From Pseudoalteromonas sp. XI10 (GTDB lineage: Bacteria > Pseudomonadota > Gammaproteobacteria > Enterobacterales > Alteromonadaceae), in contig NZ_LOPY01000060.1 in NCBI RefSeq assembly GCF_001469895.1, positions 62,001-126,000 of the forward strand: a stretch of 64,000 nt of DNA, in the 5' to 3' direction. Shown piece by piece: positions 28,821-39,028 of this stretch (position 1 is the stretch's first letter; each line of letters begins with the position of its first letter). The position numbers were made by a program, and so were the translations under genes. The notes beneath the pieces were generated by a model. It made no database searches. It worked only from the letters and a program-made list of their open reading frames with translations, and had not been told where the DNA came from.

Positions 28821-30573
28821 CTTTATACGTCTATTAAAACTGTGCAAACCTCATACTGGCATGTTGCTTTTAGGGGCTTTTTTAGCAAGCTTAACGGTAC
28901 TCGCTAATGTGGGCTTGCTCGCTATATCTGGGTGGTTTTTAGCAGCCATGGCAGCGGCGGGCATTGCGGGTGTGCAGATGAATTACTTTACCCCAGCTGG
29001 AGTGATCCGCTTTTTAGCTATCGTGCGCACAGCGTCTCGTTACGGTGAGCGGATGATAACTCATAATGCTACCTTTTTATTGCTGAGCGAAATTCGCGTA
29101 AACATGTTCAAGACTCTGAGCCAACTGAACAACGTTGACTTAGCAATGAGTCGTAGTAGCGATTTATTTAACCGGCTACAGAATGATGTTGATGCGCTGG
29201 ATAAATTCTACCTCAATGTGCTGCTGCCGATTATTGTCGCCTTGATCAGCATTCCTATCGTAATGGCCTTCATGGCCATGTATAACGCTGAGGTTGCATT
29301 AGTTTGCTTTACTTCACTGATGATTATTGGCGTGCTGCTTCCTGCATTGTTAAGCCATAAGCTTCACCAACAAGCGGATACCGAAACCCAACTTTCAGCC
29401 GAGTTAAGAGCTGAACTTGCCGATACACTATCAGGTGCCAGAGAGCTTGCTGTCTATCAAGCACAGGCGGCGCAATTAGCGCATTGTGATTCACTCAGTA
29501 AACAATACAACGACCAGCTCTATAATCGCCACAAAGCCGTGGCAAATAGTAATGGTTTAAGCACTTTGGTGATCCAACTTACCATGCTGGCCAGTGTATT
29601 TATGATAATTCCACTGGTTGCAATGGGGACTATGAAAAACGTTGAACTGGCGATGCTCGCGTTATTTGTATTAGCAAGCTTTGAAACCGTGCTCACCCTG
29701 CCTACGGCATTTATTGAATTGCCACTTACTTTAAGTGCCGCAAAGCGACTGTTTGATCTTGAAGATAAACACAGCAGCTTAGCCGAAAAGCCAAACAACT
29801 TAGATGATCAACTAGCAAACCAATTAGCTGACAAATCAGGGCTTGGTCTTGAGCTAAGCGAGGTCAATTACCAATACTTGGGGGCAAAAAGTAAAGCCCT
29901 TAGCAATATCAATTTTGCGATTACACCCGGCAGTAAAGTTGCCCTAGTCGGTGCCAGTGGCAGTGGCAAAACCACTCTAGTTAACTTACTCACGGGCCTT
30001 TGGCCGCTGCAATCAGGCTCATTAAAGCTCACCACCAAGCAAGATAACTTTGAACTTGAAAGCTTGAGCACTGCAACACGCTTTAAGCAGCTAACGATAG
30101 TTGCCCAGCAGCATCATATTTTTGATGGCACGCTACGTGAAAACCTTCGCTATGCAGCTCCTGATGCAACAGATAAGATGCTTATTGAGGCCTGTGAACA
30201 AGCTGAACTTGGCTCTTGGCTTAAGAACTTAAAAACCGGCCTTAATACCCGCTTAGGAACCGCAGGCAGAAAGCTTTCTCATGGTCAGTCTCGTCGTATT
30301 GCCATTGCCCAAGCTCTATTAAGGCAAGGTAATTTAATCATTCTTGATGAACCAACAGAGAGCCTAGATAATCACACTAAGCAAAACTTACTGACTACAC
30401 TTGAGAGAGTATGGGCAGATAAAACCATGCTGACCATTACCCACGACCCAGCAATGCTAAGTCGTGTTGATAAAGTTATTTGGTTAGAGCAAGGACAAAT
30501 AAGAGCCCTTGCAAGTCATGCTGAATTAATGGCTAATGAAGCCGACTACGTAGAGCTTATTACCCGTTTTTAA
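28813..30573 (+). CDS. cydC: Cysteine/glutathione exporter subunit CydC (ABC)
   Basis: 586 residues, the partner of CydD. Six helices, then an ATPase domain with Walker A LVGASGSGKTTLVNLL, a modified signature KLSHGQSRRIAIAQALL (SHGQ in place of SGGQ) and Walker B LIILDEPTESLD. The characteristic N-terminus GWFLAAMAAAGIAGV with YFTPAGVIRFLAI identifies CydC. The ATG at 28813 stands 8 bases after AAGG; a GTG three codons upstream opens the longest frame. The gene overlaps the 3' end of cydD and its stop overlaps the end of the convergent RlpA-like gene by 4 bases. Confidence 0.95.
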   Translation: MHNFIRLLKLCKPHTGMLLLGAFLASLTVLANVGLLAISGWFLAAMAAAGIAGVQMNYFTPAGVIRFLAIVRTASRYGERMITHNATFLLLSEIRVNMFKTLSQLNNVDLAMSRSSDLFNRLQNDVDALDKFYLNVLLPIIVALISIPIVMAFMAMYNAEVALVCFTSLMIIGVLLPALLSHKLHQQADTETQLSAELRAELADTLSGARELAVYQAQAAQLAHCDSLSKQYNDQLYNRHKAVANSNGLSTLVIQLTMLASVFMIIPLVAMGTMKNVELAMLALFVLASFETVLTLPTAFIELPLTLSAAKRLFDLEDKHSSLAEKPNNLDDQLANQLADKSGLGLELSEVNYQYLGAKSKALSNINFAITPGSKVALVGASGSGKTTLVNLLTGLWPLQSGSLKLTTKQDNFELESLSTATRFKQLTIVAQQHHIFDGTLRENLRYAAPDATDKMLIEACEQAELGSWLKNLKTGLNTRLGTAGRKLSHGQSRRIAIAQALLRQGNLIILDEPTESLDNHTKQNLLTTLERVWADKTMLTITHDPAMLSRVDKVIWLEQGQIRALASHAELMANEADYVELITRF

Positions 30574-30938
30574 TCGAGCTGCTCAACGGTGACGTCAATC
30601 ACACCTTGCTTGACTGAGGCGATTTGTGAAAACGCCTTTTTTGATAAATCGATAATACGACCGCGGATAAATGGGCCGCGGTCATTAATGGTAACAATCA
30701 CGCTTTTATTGTTAGCAATATTAGTAACTTTTACTCTGCTGCCAAAACCAAGCGTTTGATGAGCCGCGCTCAATGCCTGTTGATTAAACACCTCACCACT
30801 TGCTGTCGTTCGGCCATGATATTTATCAGCGTAATAACTGGCTTTGCCTTTTTCTATTGCTCCTTTAGATACCGAAGGCACACTACTACAACCAGTTATA
30901 ATTAAGCTTAACAACGCAAAAATGATGAGTTTGTTCAT
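30570..30938 (-). CDS. RlpA-like double-psi beta-barrel lipoprotein
   Basis: 122 residues. A lipoprotein signal peptide ends with lipobox LITGC (Cys at about 17). The rest is a DPBB domain of RlpA type: KGKASYYADKYHGRTTASGEVFN, TLGFGSRVKVTN, VTINDRGPFIRGRIIDLSKKAF. Full-length RlpA cleaves denuded septal glycan strands and carries a SPOR domain; this one is short and lacks SPOR, so septal targeting is not expected. The GRIIDLS and the Asp of NDRGP are retained. AAGGA precedes the ATG. It converges on cydC, overlapping by 4 bases. Confidence 0.85.
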   Translation of the reverse strand: MNKLIIFALLSLIITGCSSVPSVSKGAIEKGKASYYADKYHGRTTASGEVFNQQALSAAHQTLGFGSRVKVTNIANNKSVIVTINDRGPFIRGRIIDLSKKAFSQIASVKQGVIDVTVEQLD

Positions 30939-31037
30939 ATTAGTAGATCCTTTTTTGCCGTGAAGATAACAAGCACTGACTTAGCAAAACCTGAACTATA
31001 CCAACTTACCTAATTAAGCGAATGAGTATAAAAACAA

Positions 31038-31061
31038 AAAAGCCACCTTAAGGTGGCTTTT
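31038..31061 (-). terminator. Intrinsic terminator after lpxA
   Basis: AAAAGCCACC and GGTGGCTTTT pair around TTAA, followed on the minus strand by TTGTTTTT. It ends the large cluster transcript right after lpxA, confirming that lpxB is no longer in that operon. Confidence 0.9.
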
Positions 31062-31079
31062 ATAGAAGTTCGCTTATGA

Positions 31080-31850
31080 TTAGCGAATAATTCCGCGCTC
31101 AGAGCTTTTCACAAAGTCTATCATCAGCTGAACAGCTTGGTACTTCGCAGCATCTTCACTTAGCTCAGCGATTGCTTCTTCAACACCTAAGCTCTTACGA
31201 TAAAGCGTTTTATATGCACGGCGTGTTGCCATGATTTCATCGCTTTCAAAGCCACGGCGTTTCATGCCTTCAGTATTGATTGCTACAGGGCCAGCCGGTG
31301 TACCAATTGTAGTTACAAATGGCGGCACATCTTTATTAACGCCTGAGTACATACCAACAAAGGCATGTGAACCAATTTTACAGAACTGGTGAACACCTGA
31401 GTTACCTGCAAGGATCACCCAATCACCTACGTGTACGTGGCCAGCAACAGAGGCATTGTTAGCAAAAATAACGTTATCGCCCACTACTGCATCATGTGCA
31501 ACGTGTGTGTAAGCCATAAATAAGTTGTTGCTACCAATTTTAGTTACACCTTGGTCTTGAATCGTACCACGGTGAATTGTCGCACACTCACGGATCACGT
31601 TGTTGTCACCAATGATCAGAGTCGTTGGCTCATTCGCGTACTTTTTGTCTTGGCAAGCTTCACCGACCGAAGCAAATTGGAAAATATGGTTACCAGAACC
31701 AATCGTCGATGGGCCTTTTACAACCACATGAGATTCGATGATACAGTTATCACCAATAGTTACATCGTTACCGATATAGCTGTAAGGGCCAACTGATACG
31801 TTATTTCCAAGTTTTGCACCTGGTTCGATTATCGCCGTAGGATGGATCAC
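31080..31850 (-). CDS. lpxA: UDP-N-acetylglucosamine acyltransferase LpxA
   Basis: 256 residues, the usual family size. LpxA adds the first 3-hydroxyacyl chain to UDP-GlcNAc in lipid A synthesis. The body is a left-handed beta-helix of hexapeptide repeats (IHPTAIIEPGAKLG, IIESHVVVKG, HRGTIQDQG, and MAYTHVAHDAVVG with the catalytic His of the AHD segment), and a C-terminal helical part with KRRGFESDEI. The start is GTG, 2 bases after fabZ, with GAGAAGAGAG upstream; the longest frame would add 14 residues ([10 protein letters not shown]...) that lie inside fabZ and match no LpxA. Confidence 0.96.
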   Translation of the reverse strand: MIHPTAIIEPGAKLGNNVSVGPYSYIGNDVTIGDNCIIESHVVVKGPSTIGSGNHIFQFASVGEACQDKKYANEPTTLIIGDNNVIRECATIHRGTIQDQGVTKIGSNNLFMAYTHVAHDAVVGDNVIFANNASVAGHVHVGDWVILAGNSGVHQFCKIGSHAFVGMYSGVNKDVPPFVTTIGTPAGPVAINTEGMKRRGFESDEIMATRRAYKTLYRKSLGVEEAIAELSEDAAKYQAVQLMIDFVKSSERGIIR

Positions 31851-31852
31851 TA

Positions 31853-32305
31853 TTAAAACTCTCTTCTCGCACACATGATTTCGGCAGTACACACTACTTT
31901 GCCGTCAACTTTTGCTTCTGCTGCAAATTTCCATATATTGCGGCGCTCTTTTACAAACTCTACATGCAAATGCATAGTATCGCCAGGTAATACCGGCTGT
32001 TTGAATCGCGCATTGTCGATCGCTGCGAATAAATATAGTTCGTTATCGCTACGATTTTCAACTGTCTTAAAACCAAGTAAGCCAGTTGCTTGAGCCATTG
32101 CTTCTAAAATCAACACACCTGGAAAGATAGGTTGATTAGGAAAATGACCCGTAAAAATAGGTTCGTTCACTGTTACATTTTTAATAGCATGTAACGACTC
32201 GCCTGGCGTGTAATCAAGTACACGGTCAACAAGTAGCATCGGGTAACGATGCGGAAGTAAACTCAAGATATCCTGGATATCAAGACTATTTAATTCATTT
32301 GCCAA
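31853..32305 (-). CDS. fabZ: 3-hydroxyacyl-ACP dehydratase FabZ
   Basis: 150 residues. FabZ dehydrates 3-hydroxyacyl-ACP in fatty acid elongation and competes with LpxA for substrate. The hot-dog fold shows [20 protein letters not shown] (active His), [19 protein letters not shown] (active Glu) and [11 protein letters not shown] place the start at a TTG eight codons inside the longest frame (also a TTG), because AAGGA lies 7-8 bases before it and [11 protein letters not shown] aligns with family starts. This gives a 10-base gap after lpxD. Confidence 0.95.
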   Translation of the reverse strand: MANELNSLDIQDILSLLPHRYPMLLVDRVLDYTPGESLHAIKNVTVNEPIFTGHFPNQPIFPGVLILEAMAQATGLLGFKTVENRSDNELYLFAAIDNARFKQPVLPGDTMHLHVEFVKERRNIWKFAAEAKVDGKVVCTAEIMCARREF

Positions 32306-32315
32306 AATAGCATCC

Positions 32316-33356
32316 TTATTTGTCTTCAATATTGAGTGACTTAGTCAGTGACTCAAGTGCTTTAATGCGGTCTTTCATATCGCCAAGGTTACGGATATGG
32401 GCAATACTACGTCGCCATTCTTTGTTGGTTAGATGTGGCAAGCCTGAAGAATAAATTCCAGGTTCTGTGATTGCCTTAGTCACCATACTCATGCCGGTGA
32501 TTATAGCACCATCGCATACACTAATGTGACCATTAATTGCAACCATACCGCCAATCTGACAATTCCTACCGATCACTGTGCTGCCAGCAAATACCGTACA
32601 ACCAGCAACCGCTGTACCCGAACCGATCTCGACATTATGCGCTATTTGACATTGATTATCGATAATTACATTACTATGGATGATAGTATCGTCTAGCGCA
32701 CCACGGTCAATCGTAGTAGACGCGCCTACCTCAACCTTATCACCGATGATTACTCGGCCAAGTTGCGGTATTTTCACCCATTCGCCACGCTCGTTAGCGT
32801 AACCAAAACCATCACTGCCCACTACCGTATTCGCTTGGAATAAACAGTCGCTGCCAATCTCTACTTCATGGTAAACGCTTACATTTGCCCAAAGCTTAGT
32901 GCCTTGGCCAATTTTTGCGTGCTCACCAATAAAACAGCCTGGGCCAATCTGCACATCGTTTGCAATTACAGCGCCCGCTTCGATCACCACATTGGCAGCG
33001 ATCGCGACATTATCGCCAATAGAGGCTGAATCGTGAATGACTGCACTTGGGTGAATACCGGTCACTGCTGAGCGCGGTGTGGTATCCATTAGCTGAGCAA
33101 GTTTGGCGTAACAAACATAAGGATTAGCAACAATGAGCTTATTACCCGAAAAGTACTCAGCATCTGCTGGTGATAAAATCACTGCACTTGCTTGAGTATC
33201 ATCTAATTGCGAGCGATATTTCTTGTTCGCTAAAAATGCAATATGCCCATGTTGGGCATTTGCAAGTGTAGATATTTTTTTAATCTCTGTGGCGCCGTCA
33301 CCTTGAAGGTCAGCGCCCAGAAGATCCGCTATCTGCGAAAGCGTGTAGTTTTGCAT
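32316..33356 (-). CDS. lpxD: UDP-3-O-(3-hydroxyacyl)glucosamine N-acyltransferase
   Basis: 346 residues. LpxD adds the N-linked acyl chain in lipid A synthesis. An N-terminal uridine-binding domain ([40 protein letters not shown]) precedes a long left-handed beta-helix ([48 protein letters not shown]) with the catalytic His in the segment HNVEIG. The C-terminal helix is ALESLTKSL. It lies 9 bases after skp. Confidence 0.97.
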   Translation of the reverse strand: MQNYTLSQIADLLGADLQGDGATEIKKISTLANAQHGHIAFLANKKYRSQLDDTQASAVILSPADAEYFSGNKLIVANPYVCYAKLAQLMDTTPRSAVTGIHPSAVIHDSASIGDNVAIAANVVIEAGAVIANDVQIGPGCFIGEHAKIGQGTKLWANVSVYHEVEIGSDCLFQANTVVGSDGFGYANERGEWVKIPQLGRVIIGDKVEVGASTTIDRGALDDTIIHSNVIIDNQCQIAHNVEIGSGTAVAGCTVFAGSTVIGRNCQIGGMVAINGHISVCDGAIITGMSMVTKAITEPGIYSSGLPHLTNKEWRRSIAHIRNLGDMKDRIKALESLTKSLNIEDK

Positions 33357-33365
33357 ATATGATTT

Positions 33366-33884
33366 CTATTGCTTACTTACTTTTTCAACAACTTTGCTTG
33401 ATAAGTCATCGACAGTTTTAGGGTTAACATAAATCGTTGTTTCTTTTACTTTAACTTCATCGAATTTGCCAGCTTTCGCTACTTCTTCGATTGCATCTAA
33501 GATTAGCTTTTGAACTTTAGCTAGTTCTTGGTTTTGACGCATTTTGATTTCTTGCTCTAAAGGACGACCTTTTTCAGCAAGTTGCTGCTGCATACCTTGA
33601 ATCTTAGTACGTAATTCTTCTTTTTGCTTATCGCTCATCGTTGTTGCTTCACGCTTGAACTTTTCAGCTTCAAAACGGATATCACCTTGAAGTTTTTCTA
33701 GTTCTTGACGACGCTCTGAGAATTCAGCTTCTAAAGTTTGCTCTACTTTCGCCATTTGTGGGATTTGCTTGTAGATTTCTTGCATGTCAACGATACCTAC
33801 TTTGTGCGCGAATGCGTTAGTAGATAGGCCCATAGATAAAGTAGCAAGTAGTGCAAAAGCTGTTGATTTAATTGATTTATTCAC
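33366..33884 (-). CDS. skp: OmpH/Skp family periplasmic chaperone
   Basis: 172 residues. A signal peptide (residues 1-26, ending NAFA) precedes HKVGIVDMQEIYKQIPQ and a long coiled-coil hairpin of charged helices (about 50-135, EFSERRQELEKLQGDI and similar). Skp holds unfolded outer-membrane proteins as a trimeric jellyfish. Location between bamA and lpxD is conserved. The Shine-Dalgarno is AAGGAG. Confidence 0.94.
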   Translation of the reverse strand: MNKSIKSTAFALLATLSMGLSTNAFAHKVGIVDMQEIYKQIPQMAKVEQTLEAEFSERRQELEKLQGDIRFEAEKFKREATTMSDKQKEELRTKIQGMQQQLAEKGRPLEQEIKMRQNQELAKVQKLILDAIEEVAKAGKFDEVKVKETTIYVNPKTVDDLSSKVVEKVSKQ

Positions 33885-33896
33885 GAAAAAACTCCT

Positions 33897-36368
33897 TTAG
33901 AATGTATTACTAATGTTAAAGCTGATGGTCTTCGTATCGTCATCTTCTTCTTTTTGCAATGGATACGCAAAACTGATCAGCATTGGACCCATCGGAGAGA
34001 TCCATTGTAGAGAAAGACCGGTTGAAACCCTAAAGCGCATTGGATCTGAGTAATCATCCAATTTTGCGCGTTGGTCTGTTGAAAGGTTTTGATAACGGTC
34101 AATATTAAACTCTGTATCCCATACATTTGCAGCATCTACGAAGAAGCTAGTACGTACAGAGCTGGTGTTTTCTTCATCTAAGAAAGGTGTTGGAACAATA
34201 AGCTCCATCCCTGCTACCGCTTTGGCATTACCACCAATTCGGCCTGCTGTTTGTAATTGGTCAAATTCTGATGCACCACCAATGCTACCTGTTGTCGTAC
34301 CATCAGGTAACGGTGTACCAGGAATGCTTTGCGGAAAACGTGATACAGCACGTGGTAAGATCGTATTACGGTCAAAGCCACGTAGTTCCATTTCAGTAAT
34401 TCTGAAGAACTCTTGGAACGGCAGTGTTTGGTCATAACCATTGGTTGTACCGTAACCATTACCGTAACCAAGTGCCGCACGCGTTGAGAACACCCAGCGG
34501 TGGTCATTACTGATTGGCCAGTAGAAACGCGAGTCATAATTTAGTTTAAAGTACTGTAAATCAGAGTTTGGCGTTGTCGCAGTTAAGTTAAGAGATTGGC
34601 GCGAACCTGCTGTTGGGAATAGACCACGGTTAACAGTAACACGTGACCAACCTGCACTTAACTCGTACTTAGTAAAGTCAAATCCTGCATCTGGATTTTC
34701 AGGGTCTAAGAATGTTTCACGAATAACACGTGTTTGCTCATATTCTGCAATATCAGACAGCTCTTCTTGCACCCAACGAACACCAAAGTTGATACGGTTT
34801 ACTGCATCGATTGGGAAACCAATGTTTGTACCAATACCGTAACTCTTCGATTTATAGTCGATTAGGCTGAATTTACTTGCATCATAGTTACTGTAGAAGA
34901 TGCTACTACCTTGCGATACACCATCCGGCGTAAAGTAAGGGTCAGTGTAAGACACACTAATACGCTCAGAACCACGTGAGGTATTAATGTTGAAACCAAT
35001 TTGGTTACCGGTACCTAAGAAGTTTGATTCACTCACACCAATGTTAAATTGCAAACCCAAGTAAGAACCATAAGCAAGGCCTGCGTTAAAGCTACCTGCA
35101 GATTGTTCTTTAACAGTAAAGTCTACATCAACTTGGTCATCTACACCTGGTACTGGCACAACATTAAAATCAACGCTCTCCATGTAAGGTAAACGCTGGA
35201 TTTGCAGTTTAGAGCGCTCAAGGCTTTGGTTTGATAACCATGCACCTTCAAGCTGTGTCATTTCACGACGAACCACTTCATCAGAAGTATTTTGGTTACC
35301 GCCCACAATGATACGACGAACATAAACACGTTTGCCCGGATTAACAGAAAGCGTTAATTGAACTTCTTTGTTTTCGTCATCAATCTCAGGGATGGTACGT
35401 ACTTCAGCATTGGCATAACCAAAACGTGCTAAGTAGCTTTTAATAAACTCTTCTGATGATGTCACCACAGAGCCGTTATAAAGCTCGCCAGTTTTTAGCG
35501 GGATAACGCTCTTAATAAGCTCTTCACGGCCTAACAAGTCACCAATAAAGTCAAAGCCTTTAACTTTATATTTAACACCTTCGGTGATATTTGCTGTTAC
35601 ATAAACAGAATCACGCTCTGGGCTAACTGATACTTGTGTCGAATCGATATTAAAACGTAGGTAACCACGGTCTAAGTAGTAACTACGAATTTTCTCTAAA
35701 TCGCCTTCGATAGTTTGCTTTTGATAACGGTCGCTCGACATGAACTGCCACCAAGGCAAATCTTGCTGAGACTCAGCTAATTTAAGTAGCTCTTCATCTG
35801 AGAAAAGCTCGTTACCAACCAAGTTGATTTGACGAATTGACGCTGCGTCACCTTCATCAAATGTGAATAAAAGTTTTACACGGTTACGCGGTAACTTAGT
35901 AATGCTTACATCCACTTTTGCATTGTACTTACCAATACTGTGGAAGAATTCAACTAAGCCTTTTTCAATGTTATCAAGGACTGTTTTATCAAGCGGCTCA
36001 CCAGTACGGATATCTTGCTGGTCTAGCGACTCATTAAGTTGCTCATCTTTGATGTCTTTATTGCCATCAAATTCGATCATGCTGATCGTTGGGCGCTCAG
36101 TCACTCGGAAGATAACACTGTTGCCATCACGTAATGCTTTAATATTGTCAAAGTGACCTGAACGATAGAGAGCCTTTATGGTTCTAGAAATTGTGTACTC
36201 ATCAATATTATCGCCCACGTTGATCGGAATATGCGTTAACGCTGCACCCAGTGCAACACGCTGTAAACCTTCAACTTTTAAATCATCTACAATAAAGGAG
36301 TTTTGGCCTAGGGCTGCAAAGCTAGCACCTAATAAACTTGAAACTGCCAAATGTTTTTTTATAGCCAT
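33897..36368 (-). CDS. bamA: Outer membrane protein assembly factor BamA
   Basis: 823 residues. A signal peptide (MAIKKHLAVSSLLGASFAAL) precedes five POTRA domains (from FIVDDLKVEGLQRVALG to about 420) and a 16-strand C-terminal barrel ending in a Phe (ISFNISNTF). The barrel keeps the conserved RGSERISVSYTDPYF-like strand and the loop 6 motif in ELRGFDRNTI (VRGF-type). BamA is the core of the outer-membrane protein insertase. The ATG used here fits the signal peptide; the longest frame adds 14 polar residues. Confidence 0.97.
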   Translation of the reverse strand: MAIKKHLAVSSLLGASFAALGQNSFIVDDLKVEGLQRVALGAALTHIPINVGDNIDEYTISRTIKALYRSGHFDNIKALRDGNSVIFRVTERPTISMIEFDGNKDIKDEQLNESLDQQDIRTGEPLDKTVLDNIEKGLVEFFHSIGKYNAKVDVSITKLPRNRVKLLFTFDEGDAASIRQINLVGNELFSDEELLKLAESQQDLPWWQFMSSDRYQKQTIEGDLEKIRSYYLDRGYLRFNIDSTQVSVSPERDSVYVTANITEGVKYKVKGFDFIGDLLGREELIKSVIPLKTGELYNGSVVTSSEEFIKSYLARFGYANAEVRTIPEIDDENKEVQLTLSVNPGKRVYVRRIIVGGNQNTSDEVVRREMTQLEGAWLSNQSLERSKLQIQRLPYMESVDFNVVPVPGVDDQVDVDFTVKEQSAGSFNAGLAYGSYLGLQFNIGVSESNFLGTGNQIGFNINTSRGSERISVSYTDPYFTPDGVSQGSSIFYSNYDASKFSLIDYKSKSYGIGTNIGFPIDAVNRINFGVRWVQEELSDIAEYEQTRVIRETFLDPENPDAGFDFTKYELSAGWSRVTVNRGLFPTAGSRQSLNLTATTPNSDLQYFKLNYDSRFYWPISNDHRWVFSTRAALGYGNGYGTTNGYDQTLPFQEFFRITEMELRGFDRNTILPRAVSRFPQSIPGTPLPDGTTTGSIGGASEFDQLQTAGRIGGNAKAVAGMELIVPTPFLDEENTSSVRTSFFVDAANVWDTEFNIDRYQNLSTDQRAKLDDYSDPMRFRVSTGLSLQWISPMGPMLISFAYPLQKEEDDDTKTISFNISNTF

Positions 36369-36474
36369 TTTGTTATCTTTATCCTTTACAACTGTATTAC
36401 CGCTCAACACCTTATAAATTTAACTTTTGCGGTGTTTTACAATCGTGTTCAAATTGGAATTTTTCGCTTACTTG

Positions 36475-37827
36475 TTATAAACGCGATACATCATTGAACA
36501 AAGCGAAACATGTTAAAAACAGAAGCAGCAAGGCCCCCACTTTAAAACCAAATTCTTGCGTCTTTTCAGAGACCGGCTTTTTGCGAAAAAGTTCAATTAT
36601 GTAATACATTAAGTGCCCACCATCTAGCACTGGCAGCGGTAATAAGTTAAATACGCCAAGGTTTACACTAATTAATGCTAAAAAGCTTAAAAATGCAACC
36701 AAGCCATAGCTTACGCTAGTTCCCGCGCCAACTGCAATGCCCACCGGGCCACTTAAATTTTTAACCGACACCTGACCGGTAATTAAATTACCAATCATGT
36801 CAAAACTAAGGGTAATTAAACGCCATGTTTCTTGTATGCCCAGCACAATACTATCGACAGGGCCATAATGTCTAGTTTCAATATAGTTTTCTGGCCATGG
36901 CTCAACCACCGGAGACACACCTAAAAAGCCCTGAGCAACCCCCGCATCATTGGTTCTGCTTTGTGGCGTCACTGACAGCTCTTTTATACTATCTTGCCTT
37001 TGTACACTAAATTGTAAGGATTTGTTAGGTGATTGCTGAATTAGTGAAACTAACTGGGTCCAACTGCTGATATTTTCACCATTTACAGCAAGAATTTTGT
37101 CGTTAACCTGTAACCCTGCAGCTTCTGCCGCCGAGCCTTTGCTGATCATCGCCACTTCTAAAAGTGCTTTAGGACGAAATGGCACAATGCCTATAGAGGT
37201 TAATGGTGGTACGTCTTGTTGATCTAATTTCCAACCATCTAAGTTAAGGGTACGCACATGCTTTTGATAATTCTGATCGCGAAGCGTTACCACAACACTT
37301 TGCTCACCTAAGCGGCTCATGAGCGAGAATGTTGCATCTTGCCAAGTATTGATATCGTCTTCACCAATTTTAATAATTTGCTGGTTTGGCTGAATATTAG
37401 CAGCTGCGGCACGACTGCCTTGAGACACCTCACCCACCACAGGTTTTAATGACTGAACACCGACCATATACATTACAGCAAGGGCAAAAATAGCGAATAA
37501 AAAGTTTGCCATCGGGCCTGCAGCCACAATCGCAATACGTGCTTTTACTGATTTAGCATTAAATGATAAATGGCGCTGCTCGGGCGGGACTTCGTCAACA
37601 CGCTCATCAAGCATTTTGACATAACCACCTAGTGGGATTGCTGCAATCACATATTCGGTTTGCTGTTTGTCGTACCATTTGATCAACGGCTTACCAAAGC
37701 CAATTGAAAAACGCAGCACTTTCACGCCGGCTTTTCGCGCAACCCAGAAATGACCATATTCATGCACAGTCACTAAAATACCCAGAGCAAGAATAAATGA
37801 GCCAAGATTCCAGAAAAAATCAAACAT
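36475..37827 (-). CDS. rseP: RIP zinc metalloprotease RseP
   Basis: 450 residues. RseP is the site-2 intramembrane protease of the sigma-E response. The first helix has the zinc-binding VHEYGHFWVARKAGVKVL, and the second catalytic motif is NLLPLPVLDGGHLMYY near the C-terminus. Two PDZ domains lie between (about 115-200 and 205-290). It follows dxr by one base and precedes bamA by about 100 bases. Confidence 0.96.
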   Translation of the reverse strand: MFDFFWNLGSFILALGILVTVHEYGHFWVARKAGVKVLRFSIGFGKPLIKWYDKQQTEYVIAAIPLGGYVKMLDERVDEVPPEQRHLSFNAKSVKARIAIVAAGPMANFLFAIFALAVMYMVGVQSLKPVVGEVSQGSRAAAANIQPNQQIIKIGEDDINTWQDATFSLMSRLGEQSVVVTLRDQNYQKHVRTLNLDGWKLDQQDVPPLTSIGIVPFRPKALLEVAMISKGSAAEAAGLQVNDKILAVNGENISSWTQLVSLIQQSPNKSLQFSVQRQDSIKELSVTPQSRTNDAGVAQGFLGVSPVVEPWPENYIETRHYGPVDSIVLGIQETWRLITLSFDMIGNLITGQVSVKNLSGPVGIAVGAGTSVSYGLVAFLSFLALISVNLGVFNLLPLPVLDGGHLMYYIIELFRKKPVSEKTQEFGFKVGALLLLFLTCFALFNDVSRL

Positions 37828-37828
37828 G

Positions 37829-39028
37829 CTAGTTGATGCCTCTTTTTACAAACTCAGTCGCTTTTACACGTGCAGCTTGGTCGCAAGCTAAAATCTCATC
37901 GAGGGTCTGCACGTTGATATTTTGTGTTGCATTGAGCGTTTCAGCGTTAATTCTATAAATATCTGTAAAGCCGATTTGACCATTTAGAAATGCTGCAACC
38001 GCTATTTCATTCGCCGCATTTACTGTGGTGGTTGCACCTTGCCCCATTTCACACGCATCAATGGCAAGTTTTAAATTAGGGTAACGAGCATAATCTGGTT
38101 TAGTGAAAGTAAAATCTGCCATTTGTGAAAAATCGAGCGGTTTTACACCCGCATCGACACGCTCAGGAAAAGCTAAAGCATGAGCAATTGGTGTGCGCAT
38201 ATCTGGATTGCCCATTTGCGCAAGCACTGAGCCATCTTGATATTGCACCATAGAGTGAATAATACTTTGTGGGTGGATCACCACTTCAATATCACTGGCA
38301 CAGCAGTTAAACAACCACTTGGCTTCTATAAACTCTAGGCCTTTATTCATCATAGTCGCTGAATCAACAGAAATCTTTTGTCCCATTGACCAGTTTGGAT
38401 GTGCCACTGCTTCTGCAACAGTCACTGATGGTAATGTCGCTAAATCACGTTTTAAGAAAGGACCGCCAGAACCAGTAAGCAAGATTTTGCTCACGCCATT
38501 ATCAGCAAGTAGGCCTGATGCATTCTGTAATGATGCTGGCATACATTGGAAAATCGCATTATGTTCGCTGTCGATAGGCAGTAAAGTGGCGCCATGTTGT
38601 TTTACTTTATCAATAAACAACTGACCCGACATAACTAGCGACTCTTTATTCGCTAACAACACTTTTTTGCCAGCTTCAACTGCACTTAAAGTCGGTAACA
38701 GACCTGCTGCACCTACTATCGCCGACATCACTGCATCAACATCTGTATGTGCAGCAAGCTCACACATCGCATCAACACCTGCTAGCACCTGTGTGCTGCA
38801 TGAGCTTTTAGCGAGTAAATTCGAAAGCGCGCTAGCGGCTTGTTGATCAGCCATAACAGCAAACTTAGGCTGATGTGCGATACACAGTTCAGCCATTTGC
38901 TCGGCATTTTTACCCGCCGCTAAAGCAAAAACCGCAAAGCGCTCCGGGTTTCTAGAAACAACATCTAAGGTGCTTAAACCGATTGAACCAGTTGCGCCCA
39001 GTACGACAAGTTGCTCTACTTTGCTCAT
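37829..39028 (-). CDS. dxr: 1-deoxy-D-xylulose-5-phosphate reductoisomerase
   Basis: 399 residues. Dxr makes 2-C-methyl-D-erythritol 4-phosphate in the MEP isoprenoid pathway with NADPH. Seen: [17 protein letters not shown] (NADPH binding), the metal/substrate motif [20 protein letters not shown], and [23 protein letters not shown]. The ATG overlaps the cdsA stop (ATGA), so the start is taken here rather than 8 codons upstream. Confidence 0.97.
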   Translation of the reverse strand: MSKVEQLVVLGATGSIGLSTLDVVSRNPERFAVFALAAGKNAEQMAELCIAHQPKFAVMADQQAASALSNLLAKSSCSTQVLAGVDAMCELAAHTDVDAVMSAIVGAAGLLPTLSAVEAGKKVLLANKESLVMSGQLFIDKVKQHGATLLPIDSEHNAIFQCMPASLQNASGLLADNGVSKILLTGSGGPFLKRDLATLPSVTVAEAVAHPNWSMGQKISVDSATMMNKGLEFIEAKWLFNCCASDIEVVIHPQSIIHSMVQYQDGSVLAQMGNPDMRTPIAHALAFPERVDAGVKPLDFSQMADFTFTKPDYARYPNLKLAIDACEMGQGATTTVNAANEIAVAAFLNGQIGFTDIYRINAETLNATQNINVQTLDEILACDQAARVKATEFVKRGIN

